DNA from: Thermococci archaeon | Lineage (GTDB): Archaea; Methanobacteriota_B; Thermococci; Thermococcales; Thermococcaceae | Direction: 5' to 3' | NCBI GenBank assembly: GCA_003663535.1 | Contig: QMUE01000091.1 | Location: 1 to 6,153, forward strand | DNA: 6,153 nucleotides | Shown here: positions 1 through 5,476 of the stretch, in pieces | How the letters are laid out: the number at the start of each line of letters is the position of its first letter | Position numbering within the stretch: the first letter of the stretch is position 1 | Made by a program: the position numbers and the translations under genes | The notes under the pieces: generated by a model | The model's input: the letters and a program-made list of their open reading frames with translations, nothing else | Databases searched by the model: none | Told to the model about the DNA's origin: nothing

Positions 1-375
1 CCCCTCTTTTTCTTTCTCCCTTTCTATCTTCTCTTTCCAGTAAGGGTCAACTTCGAGAACTTGGTTGATAAATGCCTCAACGACATCCTTGATTTTCCCA
101 TAAGCTCCTGTAACAACTTCAATGCCAAGGCTGTTAAAATAGTCTATCGCTCTCCTTCCCATTCCATAGGCCAAAACAACTTCACCGCCGTGCTCTTTGA
201 TGAAATTTGGCAAATCACCTGGGCCGTGCTCCTCGAAGGGTACTTCAACAACCTCTGCATTTTTGATTTTGTTATCTTCAACGTCCACAAAAACAAAGTA
301 CTTGGCCCTTCCAAAATGCCCACTTACGTTGCTTTCTAACCCTTGATTACCTTCAGCTGGTATCGCTAGTCTCAT
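1..375 (-). CDS. NifX/NifB-domain (dinitrogenase Fe-Mo cofactor family) protein, 3' end cut by window
   Basis: The minus strand is open from the ATG at 375-373 to the window edge, giving 125 codons with no stop. The protein starts MRLAIPAEGNQG, has SGHFGRAKYFVFVDVED at residues 18-34, HGPGDLPNFI at 50-59, YGMGRRAIDYF at 70-80 and LGIEVVTGAYGKIKDVV at 83-99. These are the landmarks of the small NifX/NifB-like family (Pfam 'dinitrogenase iron-molybdenum cofactor', MTH1175 type). Family members bind or carry metal clusters, but most Thermococcales lack nitrogenase, so the real role is probably Fe-S or other metallocluster handling in the cytoplasm; that role is inference. The last visible residues are a charged Lys/Glu tail, so little of the protein is likely to be missing. 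GGTGAT at 380-385 is a good ribosome binding site for this ATG. Nothing lies upstream in the same direction, so it is probably the first gene of its transcript. Confidence 0.9.
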   Translation of the reverse strand, partial: MRLAIPAEGNQGLESNVSGHFGRAKYFVFVDVEDNKIKNAEVVEVPFEEHGPGDLPNFIKEHGGEVVLAYGMGRRAIDYFNSLGIEVVTGAYGKIKDVVEAFINQVLEVDPYWKEKIEREKEKEG

Positions 376-379
376 TTCA

Positions 380-414
380 ATCACCGAAAATAATTGAAAT
401 TTATGACATATAAA
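380..414 (-). promoter_or_regulatory. Promoter and ribosome binding site of the NifX-family gene
   Basis: Read on the minus strand, TTTATATG (414-407) is a good archaeal TATA box. A start about 26 bases downstream falls near 384, giving a leader of about 10 bases that begins at the GGTGAT ribosome binding site (385-380). The fructose bisphosphatase gene in this window has the same compact arrangement. Confidence 0.6.
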
Positions 415-415
415 G

Positions 416-433
416 TTTGTGCATATGCACAAA
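416..433. promoter_or_regulatory. 18-bp perfect palindrome, candidate operator of the NifX-family gene
   Basis: TTTGTGCATATGCACAAA is self-complementary over 9+9 bases with no spacer. It lies directly upstream of the TATA box of the minus-strand gene and covers the place where the BRE would be bound by TFB. That is a typical place for an archaeal dimeric regulator to block or help TFB/TBP recruitment. It does not match the Thermococcales glycolytic motif. The regulator is not identified. Confidence 0.55.
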
Positions 434-480
434 ACTGGGTTTGGAAAGTAATTGACAACGCTCCTCTAGATATTTTGACT

Positions 481-503
481 GGTGATTAATTTTGGGAATC
501 ACC
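481..503. repeat. Short inverted repeat (GGTGATT / AATCACC)
   Basis: GGTGATT (481-487) and AATCACC (497-503) are perfect 7-base complements separated by 9 bases. It lies in non-coding DNA between the divergent flanks, with no gene start next to it. It could be an operator half-site pair or chance; its half-sites are in the reverse order to those of the glycolytic motif. Confidence 0.3.
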
Positions 504-561
504 CCACTAGCTATTCAACATCAATGCCAGAAAGTCCAAATAACACCACTCAGGGGGAAAA

Positions 562-569
562 TTTAAAAT
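562..569 (+). promoter_or_regulatory. Possible TATA box of the decayed small gene
   Basis: TTTAAAAT follows a purine-rich BRE-like stretch (GGGGGAAAA). A start about 25 bases downstream falls on the ATG at 590, which fits a leaderless transcript of the remnant gene described next. This is inference from position only. Confidence 0.3.
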
Positions 570-589
570 CTTTCAATCACAATATGTAG

Positions 590-735
590 ATGAGCCATTG
601 ACGAAATTGAAAATGCAGTTAACCACTTGAGTCGTGAACCAGTTTGAAGTTGAGAGATACAAAGAAAGAGTGCAGTGTGCAATGATGATATATCATAATA
701 AGGTGTTGAGTTTAGTTATATCCAAAGGAGGGATT
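590..735 (+). pseudogene. Frameshifted remnant of a small gene, perhaps a UPF0175-type antitoxin
   Basis: No single frame is open, but two adjacent frames read like one protein. From 594 to 644 the sequence reads AIDEIENAVNHLSREPV, then meets TGA. From 643 another frame continues FEVERYKERVQCAMMIYHN and KVLSLVISKGG. An ATG at 590 followed by a one-base deletion would give the start. The Lys/Glu-rich helix followed by an 'AMM.YH.KVLSL' stretch resembles the N-terminal half of archaeal UPF0175-like antitoxins, whose helix-turn-helix would follow; here that part is replaced by the start region of the next gene. The family resemblance is from memory and weak. The coding-like character and the two frame changes are visible directly. 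A chance reading of AT-rich DNA cannot be excluded. Confidence 0.35.
685..696 (+). promoter_or_regulatory. Possible TATA region of the membrane protein gene, inside a 12-bp palindrome
   Basis: ATGATATATCAT is a perfect 6+6 palindrome whose centre is TATA-like. A transcription start about 26 bases on would leave a leader of roughly 20-25 bases before the ATG at 740. It overlaps the decayed gene, so it may be a new promoter or coincidence. Confidence 0.3.
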
Positions 736-739
736 GAAA

Positions 740-1339
740 ATGGTATACTATGCTCATGCTACTGACCCGGTTATGTTTGGCATGTTTTTTGTTCTATACT
801 ATGTCGCAATACCTGTCACACTATTAGTATGGTTCTGGAAGTACTATAATTATATAAAAAAGGGTCAATATCGACTAAAACAACTTAGTATTTTGATATT
901 GTTGACCTTTATAGTGACATCATTTTCGGGTTTTAAGATTCTTGACCAGTACCTATATATCTATTCACCGGTTGAAAAAATAACCTGCTATTCATCTTCA
1001 TGTGCTCTTTCTTCATCGCTAATAACAAAATATGGTTTTGTAAGGGAAGATTTTGAAGAGTTTGGTGTCCCGTCGTTGGGTTTTATGAGAATCTACAGAA
1101 TTTACGATACTGAGCTAAGTGCGAGTCTGTTGACTCCCAAGAAGTTAAACTATGTTGTTATAGCTAGGCCTTTGTTATTTCTCCCTGTGACTGAGCTTCA
1201 CGTGTATGAGGTTTCGGAGAATAAGCGGCTTGTAAGTAAGGATAAGTTTTACCTGGTATGGCCGAAATCCCCTGGGAAGTTCCTTACTGAAAAGTTTGAC
1301 GCCAAGTTTAGCGTTATGATATTAGGAGGTGGCTATTAG
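740..1339 (+). CDS. Hypothetical protein with two membrane helices and an extracytoplasmic domain
   Basis: I do not recognise this 199-residue protein. The ATG at 740 is chosen because the strong ribosome binding site GGAGGG (727-732) lies 7 bases before it; a TTG at 734 in the same frame would be only one base from that site. Residues about 12-33 (MFGMFFVLYYVAIPVTLL...) and 49-68 (LSILILLTFIVTSFSGF...) are membrane helices. The short loop between them is positive (KYYNYIKKGQYRLK), so the loop is predicted inside, the N terminus outside, and the remaining 130 residues outside. That domain has a Cys-X4-Cys pair (residues 83 and 88), which could form a disulfide, and alternates hydrophobic and charged residues like a beta-rich fold, ending in GGGY. 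One row (841-900) counts 13 G/C in 60, far below the fructose bisphosphatase gene, which suggests foreign or fast-evolving DNA. No partner gene is evident. The gene is intact, but no function is claimed. Confidence 0.7.
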   Translation: MVYYAHATDPVMFGMFFVLYYVAIPVTLLVWFWKYYNYIKKGQYRLKQLSILILLTFIVTSFSGFKILDQYLYIYSPVEKITCYSSSCALSSSLITKYGFVREDFEEFGVPSLGFMRIYRIYDTELSASLLTPKKLNYVVIARPLLFLPVTELHVYEVSENKRLVSKDKFYLVWPKSPGKFLTEKFDAKFSVMILGGGY

Positions 1340-1346
1340 AGCAAGA

Positions 1347-1366
1347 AAATTTTTCGAATTTTTAAT
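1347..1366 (+). terminator. T-rich terminator after the membrane protein gene
   Basis: Eleven bases past the stop codon come two T runs (ATTTTTCGAATTTTTAAT). Archaeal RNA polymerase terminates at such T tracts without needing a hairpin. Confidence 0.4.
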
Positions 1367-1462
1367 CTGGATGTGAGAGAGGCTTTTATTAAATCAAGTG
1401 CTGGATAGGGGTTAAGAAAACTTTATCAGATTCAAACTCATATAATACAATAGGGGATATTC

Positions 1463-1701
1463 ATGACCGAAATAAAGCACATAAAAATTGGGGGGATAAG
1501 TTTAGAATTACAGAAGAGGAGGTTGCTAGGAGAGAGCTTAAGGTGACAAAGATCAGTGATGATGTTGTACAGGTACAAGAGGAAATTCATGGGATTATAG
1601 CTCTTGTTGGTGCAGTTAGCACCGTTAACATTAAGAAAGAAGAGCTCAAAGAGCTCATAAAAGTAGCAAGAGAAGAGTTTGGTTGGACTGACATCTGCTG
1701 A
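1463..1701 (+). pseudogene. Small gene of 79 codons split by a -1 shift in a GGGGGG run
   Basis: An ATG at 1463 opens MTEIKHIKIGG and then leaves phase; that frame ends at TGA 1544-1546 after 27 codons. The neighbouring frame, entered at the six Gs (1490-1495), runs on as DKFRITEEEVARREL and continues for 68 codons to TGA 1699-1701, ending EEFGWTDIC. The second frame has no ATG, and its first GTG (1543) lacks a well-placed ribosome binding site. Joined by a one-base backward slip on the Gs, the product would be a compact 79-residue Lys/Glu-rich protein with a hydrophobic centre (GIIALVGAVSTV). I do not recognise the family. It could be a broken gene, a sequencing error in the G run, or slippage during transcription or translation. 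Possible promoter: CTTTATC near 1421-1427. It ends about 135 bases before the fructose bisphosphatase gene, with its own T-rich terminator. Confidence 0.5.
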
Positions 1702-1720
1702 GGTTTTTAATCTTTTTATC
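1702..1720 (+). terminator. T-rich terminator after the split small gene
   Basis: GGTTTTTAATCTTTTTATC begins directly at the stop codon of the small gene. Two T5 runs match the usual archaeal termination signal and separate this transcript from the promoter downstream. Confidence 0.45.
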
Positions 1721-1762
1721 CAAGTAGGAAGATCCCTCCGTAGGAAGGGATAGTTCACTTGG
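1720..1762. repeat. Nested inverted repeat upstream of the fructose bisphosphatase promoter
   Basis: The outer arms are CCAAGT (1720-1725) and ACTTGG (1757-1762); the inner arms are ATCCCT (1732-1737) and AGGGAT (1746-1751). The element ends exactly where the glycolytic motif starts at 1763. It could be a terminator-associated structure for the small gene, or a second regulator site in the promoter. Confidence 0.4.
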
Positions 1763-1779
1763 TATCATTGGAAGTGATA
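1763..1779. promoter_or_regulatory. Thermococcales glycolytic motif (TGM) upstream of TATA: predicted Tgr/TrmBL1 activator site
   Basis: TATCAT-TGGAA-GTGATA matches the known consensus TATCAC-N5-GTGATA at 11 of 12 fixed positions. It ends 18 bases upstream of the TATA box of the fructose bisphosphatase gene. In Thermococcales the regulator Tgr (TrmBL1) bound upstream of BRE/TATA activates gluconeogenic genes when sugar is absent; bound downstream of TATA it represses glycolytic genes. The position here predicts activation. Confidence 0.85.
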
Positions 1780-1797
1780 TATTTTATGGTGGTAAAA

Positions 1798-1833
1798 TTT
1801 TATAAGACCGAAAGTAAACGTATTATTGGTGAT
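1798..1833 (+). promoter_or_regulatory. TATA box and ribosome binding site of the fructose bisphosphatase gene
   Basis: TTTTATAA (1798-1805) is the TATA box, preceded by GGTAAAA as a possible BRE. A start about 26 bases on falls near 1828, so the leader of about 10 bases begins at the GGTGAT ribosome binding site (1828-1833), 5 bases before the ATG. Confidence 0.7.
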
Positions 1834-1838
1834 ATGAT

Positions 1839-2963
1839 ATGGCGATTGGTGAAAAGATAACTATAAGTGTGATAAAGGCGGATATTGGAGGATGGCCAGG
1901 CCACTGCAAGGTTCATCCAGCGTTAATAGAAAAAGCTAACGAACTCCTAAACAAAGCAAAAGAAGAGGGCATAATAATTGACTTCCACGCAACCTACTGT
2001 GGGGATGACCTTCAGCTTATTATGACACACAAACACGGTGTCGACAGCGAGAAAATCCACGGATTGGCATGGGATGTATTCAAAGAGGCTACTGAGATCG
2101 CAAAAGAACTCGGCCTTTATGGAGCAGGCCAGGACTTACTTAAGGATGCTTTTAGTGGGAACATCAGGGGTATGGGTCCTGGAGTAGCTGAGATGGAGAT
2201 AACACTTAGAAAGAGTGAACCTATAGTTACATTCCACATGGACAAAACTGAACCTGGAGCATTCAATTTACCAATCTTCAGGATGTTTGGAGATCCTTTC
2301 AACACAGCAGGCCTTGTTATTGATCCCAACATGCACATGGGCTTTAGGTTTGAGGTTTGGGATATCAAAGAACATAAAAAAGTTATACTCAATTCACCCG
2401 AGGAGCTGTATGATATCTTAGCATTAATTGGTGCAAAATCAAGATATGTTATAAAGCGTGTTTATCCGAAGAAGGGTCACAAACTTCCGGAGGATGAGCC
2501 TGTTGCAGTTATAAGCACCGAAAAGCTTTACGAAATTGCAGGCGAATATGTAGGAAAAGATGATCCAGTGGCAATAGTTAGAGCCCAAAGCGGACTTCCA
2601 GCCCTTGGAGAGGTTCTTGAGCCATTTGCATTTCCGCACTTGGTAAGTGGGTGGATGCGTGGTTCTCACAACGGTCCAATAATGCCTGTTCCCCTCAAAT
2701 ATGCAACTCCCTCGAGATTTGACGGGCCTCCGAGGGTGATAGCTTTAGGATGGCAGATCAACAAAGATGGAAAGCTGATAGGGCCCGTTGACCTCTTTGA
2801 AGACGTGGCCTTTGAACATGCAAGGAACAAGGCTTTAGAAGTTGCTGATTACATAAGAAGGCATGGGCCGTTTGAGCCACACCGTCTTCCACTTGAGGAA
2901 ATGGAGTACACAACCCTACCTAGTGTTCTAGAAAAGCTTAAGGATAGATTTGAGCCAGTCTGA
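1839..2963 (+). CDS. fbp: Bifunctional fructose-1,6-bisphosphate aldolase/phosphatase (archaeal type, class V FBPase)
   Basis: This 374-residue cytoplasmic enzyme joins dihydroxyacetone phosphate and glyceraldehyde 3-phosphate into fructose 1,6-bisphosphate and then removes the 1-phosphate, making gluconeogenesis one-way. The sequence is complete and of normal family length. The Mg-binding residues are present: Asp15 and His22 (KADIGGWPGH), Asp56-Asp57 (GDDLQL), Gln98 (GAGQDLL), Asp135 (MDKTEPGAFN) and Asp241-Asp242. Tyr237 and the Schiff-base Lys240 (YVGKDDP) match the aldolase residues known from the Sulfolobus enzyme (Tyr229, Lys232), and Tyr357 (EMEYTTL) matches the tyrosine used in the phosphatase state. 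WMRGSHNGP and RFDGPPR are further conserved blocks. An in-frame TGA at 1830 fixes the start at this ATG. It has its own promoter with an upstream glycolytic motif and ends in a T-rich terminator. A hand count of row 2581-2640 gives 33 G/C in 60, well above the flanking accessory genes. Confidence 0.97.
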   Translation: MAIGEKITISVIKADIGGWPGHCKVHPALIEKANELLNKAKEEGIIIDFHATYCGDDLQLIMTHKHGVDSEKIHGLAWDVFKEATEIAKELGLYGAGQDLLKDAFSGNIRGMGPGVAEMEITLRKSEPIVTFHMDKTEPGAFNLPIFRMFGDPFNTAGLVIDPNMHMGFRFEVWDIKEHKKVILNSPEELYDILALIGAKSRYVIKRVYPKKGHKLPEDEPVAVISTEKLYEIAGEYVGKDDPVAIVRAQSGLPALGEVLEPFAFPHLVSGWMRGSHNGPIMPVPLKYATPSRFDGPPRVIALGWQINKDGKLIGPVDLFEDVAFEHARNKALEVADYIRRHGPFEPHRLPLEEMEYTTLPSVLEKLKDRFEPV

Positions 2964-2993
2964 TCTCTCTTTTTATTTCCTCGTTTTATATTT
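2964..2993 (+). terminator. T-rich terminator of the fructose bisphosphatase gene
   Basis: Directly after TGA comes TCTCTCTTTTTATTTCC and then CGTTTTATATTT. The repeated T runs without a hairpin are the usual archaeal terminator. Confidence 0.5.
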
Positions 2994-3024
2994 AGTTTAA
3001 GTTTCTTTCTTGCCCTACGAGAGA

Positions 3025-3050
3025 CTAAGTTGTCTTAGAATTTTATTTTT
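3025..3050 (+). terminator. Small hairpin followed by T tract
   Basis: CTAAG (3025-3029), a 4-base loop and CTTAG (3034-3038) are followed by AATTTTATTTTT. It looks like a second, intrinsic-style terminator 60 bases after the fructose bisphosphatase stop. A five-pair AT-rich stem would be weak at growth temperature, so the T tract may be the active part. Confidence 0.35.
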
Positions 3051-3255
3051 GCATATATTGCTGAGATGAGTTAAGTATTCACCTTCTGAACTTATTTGTT
3101 AGTATTCAAGAATGGAGGCTCACCTTTTTAGACATATTTTTGACTGGGGAGTGGGGTGCTCTTTAATTTGGCTATTGGATTATAGTGAATAAAACTCCTA
3201 TCCAATTATAATATTTACTGTTTGTAGGATCACTTATTTTCTCATATCTGCAGAT

Positions 3256-3294
3256 AAATTTAAGTATTTTATTTCTTAAGATTAACAGAGGGAT
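3256..3294 (+). promoter_or_regulatory. Promoter and ribosome binding site of the OLD gene
   Basis: AAATTTAAG (3256-3264) is a TATA candidate; a start about 26 bases on falls near 3286. GAGGGAT (3288-3294) is the ribosome binding site, 5 bases before the ATG at 3300. This suggests the OLD gene is transcribed on its own and does not depend on the gene upstream. Confidence 0.45.
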
Positions 3295-3358
3295 AGTTAA
3301 TGAAGATACGAAAGTTAACTATCGAGAATTTTAGATCACTAAAACATGTAACTATCCC
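3290..3358. repeat. Inverted repeats around the OLD start codon
   Basis: GGGATAGTTAA (3290-3300), which overlaps the ribosome binding site and ends at the A of ATG, has two complements downstream: TTAACTATC (3315-3323, 9 pairs) and TAACTATCCC (3349-3358, 10 pairs). A third same-sense copy of the right arm, TTAACTATCG, occurs at 5385-5394. It could be an operator set or alternative mRNA hairpins covering the start. Confidence 0.45.
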
Positions 3359-5264
3359 AGTTGATGATCTCACAATTCTGATTGGGAAAAATGGAACTGG
3401 AAAATCTGCTGTTCTAAAGGCGGTTGATATTTTCTTTACTACTAATGCAAAATATGACGAAGATGATTTTTATGATAGGAACATAGGAGCGCCGATAAAG
3501 ATAACAGTGACATTTGAATTAACCAACGAAAAGGAGATTGAAGAATTTGGAAAATATGTATTAGAAGATGGCGAAAAGAGATATCTTAAGGTTATGAAAA
3601 AGTTGGAATGGCCTGCAAGTAGAAATAATCAGAAATATTATGGATTTACAAAGAAAATTCCTGAATTTGTAGAGGTTAAAAATATGAAAGCAGAAGAAAT
3701 GAGGAAGCACTATTCAGAAGTCTTAAAAGCCAAATATCCTGATTTGCCTGAATTACCTAAAAAGGCTCCTAAAGCCAAAATATTAGGAATACTGCTTGAT
3801 TATGAGAAAAAGCATCCAGAATACCTTAGGGAGGTTCCGGAGGAAGAACAATTTTTTGGATATAAGGAAGTTGGAAAAGGCAAAATAAATAAACAGGTAA
3901 AGTTTCTGCTTATCCCTGCAGTTAAGGATGTCTCTGATGAAGCTGAATACAAAAAAGGTAGTGTCATAGCAGAAATCACAAATCTCTTAATAGAAAATCA
4001 AATTAGATCCGATCCTAAAATTAGAGAAGTAGAAAGGCAATATAAACAAAGCCTTTCTGTTCTGCAAATGCCGGGTTCTAATTCAAAATTGTTAGATGCT
4101 TTAAGCAGGGAGATATCTCAAATACTTCAAAGGTTCGCTCCTGGTACAAAAGCGTTAATTAATTGGAATCTGGATGAGTTTCAGTTGCCATTCCCTACTC
4201 TAGAAATATTGATTGAAGAAGACGGATTTAGCGTTCATATCGATCGAATTGGTCATGGCACTCAAAGAGCTCTTTTGTTTTCATTATTACAATATCTAGT
4301 TGAGATTAAACACAGAGTTATCCAAACCCAAGAGAGCACCTTGGAAGAAGAATCAACTACTCCTACTATACTGCTAGTAATTGAAGAATTAGAGTTATAC
4401 CAGCATCCTCAACGTCAAAAACACCTTCAGAAACTCTTCCAGTCGATTAAGGGATCAAAATTTTCAAATTTTGATATTCAAGTAATATACTCTACACATT
4501 CACCATTATTAATTAGTATTGAGAATTTTGACAATTTACGATTATTGAGAAAGGAAGAAAGTCCTGAGAGAGGAAAACCAAAAGAAACCAAAGTATATTG
4601 GTATTCAAGAGAACGCTTTAAAGAAGATTTGAAAAATTTTGGCATAATCTCAAAACAAAAACAGCTTAAGAAATTGTCTAAAATAATAAATCCTACAATA
4701 AACGAAGGCTTCTTCGCTGATAAAGTGATATTAGTCGAAGGTTGGAGCGATCAAGCTGCATTAGAAGTCGTTGCAGAACACAAGGGATTTGAGTTAAATG
4801 GAAATAATGTATCAATACTTCCTGTTGGTGGGAAGGGTAATCTCCTTGAGACATATTTAATCTTTAAGGGGTTTGGTATATTTACCTATTTAGTCTGGGA
4901 CTTTGATAAAGAAAATGATGAGCGAAATCTGGAATTGTTCAAAGCATTGAATTATCAACTTTCAGAAAACCTTGATGATTCTGTAGTAAAGAGCGAATTT
5001 GCTATTCTAAATAAAAACTTAGAGGATGTTCTTCGAAAAGAATTAGGGAATAAAAATTGGGGAGTCTTATTTAGTCATCTCCAAAAAGAGCAAATAATAA
5101 GAACCAAAGAGGATTTAAAGAACTATACTCCAATGAGAAAGTTAATAGAACTGTGGTATAACCCGCCATCAGAAATTGAAAAACACTTAGATAAATCCCC
5201 TGAGTGGGGATTAAAGACACTAGAGAAAATAATTTACCGTAATAGGGGTATAGGTATTCAATAA
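3300..5264 (+). CDS. Stand-alone OLD-family ATP-dependent nuclease (ABC ATPase + TOPRIM)
   Basis: This 654-residue protein has the full OLD (overcoming lysogenization defect) layout. The N-terminal ABC/SMC-type ATPase starts KIRKLTIENFRSLK and has Walker A GKNGTGKS (29-36). The second half of the ATPase follows a divergent 75-280 insert (probably the dimerisation arm): signature-like RIGHGTQRALL (316-326), Walker B LLVIEELELYQHP (358-370) and the H-switch STHSPLL (398-404). The C-terminal TOPRIM nuclease has VILVEGWSDQ (476-485, Glu480), PVGGKGN (508-514) and WDFDKE (533-538, Asp534/Asp536). OLD proteins cut DNA and serve in phage defence. No UvrD-like GajB helicase follows, so this is not a normal Gabija pair. 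An in-frame TAG at 3294 fixes the start. Hand counts of two rows give 17 and 19 G/C in 60, far below the fructose bisphosphatase gene, supporting horizontal transfer. It is intact and flanked by its own promoter and terminator. Confidence 0.92.
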   Translation: MKIRKLTIENFRSLKHVTIPVDDLTILIGKNGTGKSAVLKAVDIFFTTNAKYDEDDFYDRNIGAPIKITVTFELTNEKEIEEFGKYVLEDGEKRYLKVMKKLEWPASRNNQKYYGFTKKIPEFVEVKNMKAEEMRKHYSEVLKAKYPDLPELPKKAPKAKILGILLDYEKKHPEYLREVPEEEQFFGYKEVGKGKINKQVKFLLIPAVKDVSDEAEYKKGSVIAEITNLLIENQIRSDPKIREVERQYKQSLSVLQMPGSNSKLLDALSREISQILQRFAPGTKALINWNLDEFQLPFPTLEILIEEDGFSVHIDRIGHGTQRALLFSLLQYLVEIKHRVIQTQESTLEEESTTPTILLVIEELELYQHPQRQKHLQKLFQSIKGSKFSNFDIQVIYSTHSPLLISIENFDNLRLLRKEESPERGKPKETKVYWYSRERFKEDLKNFGIISKQKQLKKLSKIINPTINEGFFADKVILVEGWSDQAALEVVAEHKGFELNGNNVSILPVGGKGNLLETYLIFKGFGIFTYLVWDFDKENDERNLELFKALNYQLSENLDDSVVKSEFAILNKNLEDVLRKELGNKNWGVLFSHLQKEQIIRTKEDLKNYTPMRKLIELWYNPPSEIEKHLDKSPEWGLKTLEKIIYRNRGIGIQ

Positions 5265-5321
5265 TCAATAAATTTTAATACTTTCATCATCTTATGTTGC
5301 CTAATCCTCTTTTCAGTTCTC

Positions 5322-5360
5322 GTAAGGTTGCTTACTAATTTTTCTCCTTTTTCTTCTTTA
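5322..5360 (+). terminator. Hairpin plus long T-rich tract after the OLD gene
   Basis: GTAAG (5322-5326), loop GTTG and CTTAC (5331-5335) are followed by a T-rich tract to 5360 (TAATTTTTCTCCTTTTTCTT and more). It lies 58 bases past the OLD stop and insulates the GAPOR promoter from OLD transcription. Its form resembles the hairpin at 3025-3038. Confidence 0.5.
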
Positions 5361-5416
5361 AGTAATGGACTATAAACCTAAGATTTAACTATCGTTGCTT
5401 ATTGTAATAGCCCACA

Positions 5417-5447
5417 TTTTTATATATTCCAAAAATCTTAAATAATT
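5417..5447 (+). promoter_or_regulatory. gor: Promoter region of GAPOR with two TATA candidates
   Basis: TTTTATATATT (5417-5427) would start transcription near 5448 with a leader of about 43 bases. CTTAAATAAT (5437-5446) would start it near 5467, inside the glycolytic motif. I cannot decide between them; both leave the motif downstream of TATA. The ribosome binding site is GGGGGGAG (5479-5486), 4 bases before the ATG. Confidence 0.55.
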
Positions 5448-5459
5448 TGCCTTTTTACA

Positions 5460-5476
5460 TAACACTCGGAGTGGTA
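5460..5476. promoter_or_regulatory. Thermococcales glycolytic motif variant downstream of TATA: predicted Tgr/TrmBL1 repressor site
   Basis: TAACAC-TCGGA-GTGGTA matches TATCAC-N5-GTGATA at 10 of 12 fixed positions with the exact 5-base spacer, and its core CACTCGGAGTG is itself a palindrome. It lies between the TATA box and the ATG of GAPOR, where the regulator is known to repress glycolytic genes in the absence of sugar. Confidence 0.7.

Larger units (their letters stand above)
2964..3299. other. 336-base non-coding gap between the fructose bisphosphatase and OLD genes
   Basis: No convincing gene lies here. It holds the T-rich terminator, a small hairpin with T tract (3025-3050), a direct repeat AGTATTCA (3074-3081 and 3101-3108), a G-rich patch (GGGGAGTGGGG, 3146-3156), an inverted repeat ATTGGAT/ATCCAAT (3174-3180 and 3200-3206), and the OLD promoter. 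A 26-codon ORF from the ATG at 3112 has no ribosome binding site. Parts of this gap look like the gap upstream of GAPOR (see findings). Confidence 0.6.

Noticed and set aside
61..339. A 92-codon plus-strand reading frame opposite the NifX-family gene
   Set aside because: It has no ribosome binding site, its product is not protein-like, and the opposite strand encodes clear family motifs throughout.
1325..1331. A strong ribosome binding sequence GGAGGTG at the end of the membrane protein gene
   Set aside because: No ATG, GTG or TTG follows at a usable distance; the bases simply encode Gly-Gly-Gly at the protein's C terminus.
1438..1758. A 106-codon minus-strand reading frame
   Set aside because: It lies antisense to the split small gene, whose plus-strand frames are much more protein-like; it is an artefact of low stop density.
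2117..2669. Two minus-strand reading frames inside the fructose bisphosphatase gene
   Set aside because: They are shadows of a well-conserved enzyme on the other strand.
3112..3192. A 26-codon ORF starting MEAHLFRHIFDWG
   Set aside because: No ribosome binding site and no recognisable motif; the same DNA looks more like decayed promoter or spacer sequence.
3300..5264. Calling the locus a Gabija system
   Set aside because: Gabija needs GajA plus the GajB helicase; the genes on both sides are metabolic and no helicase is in the window.
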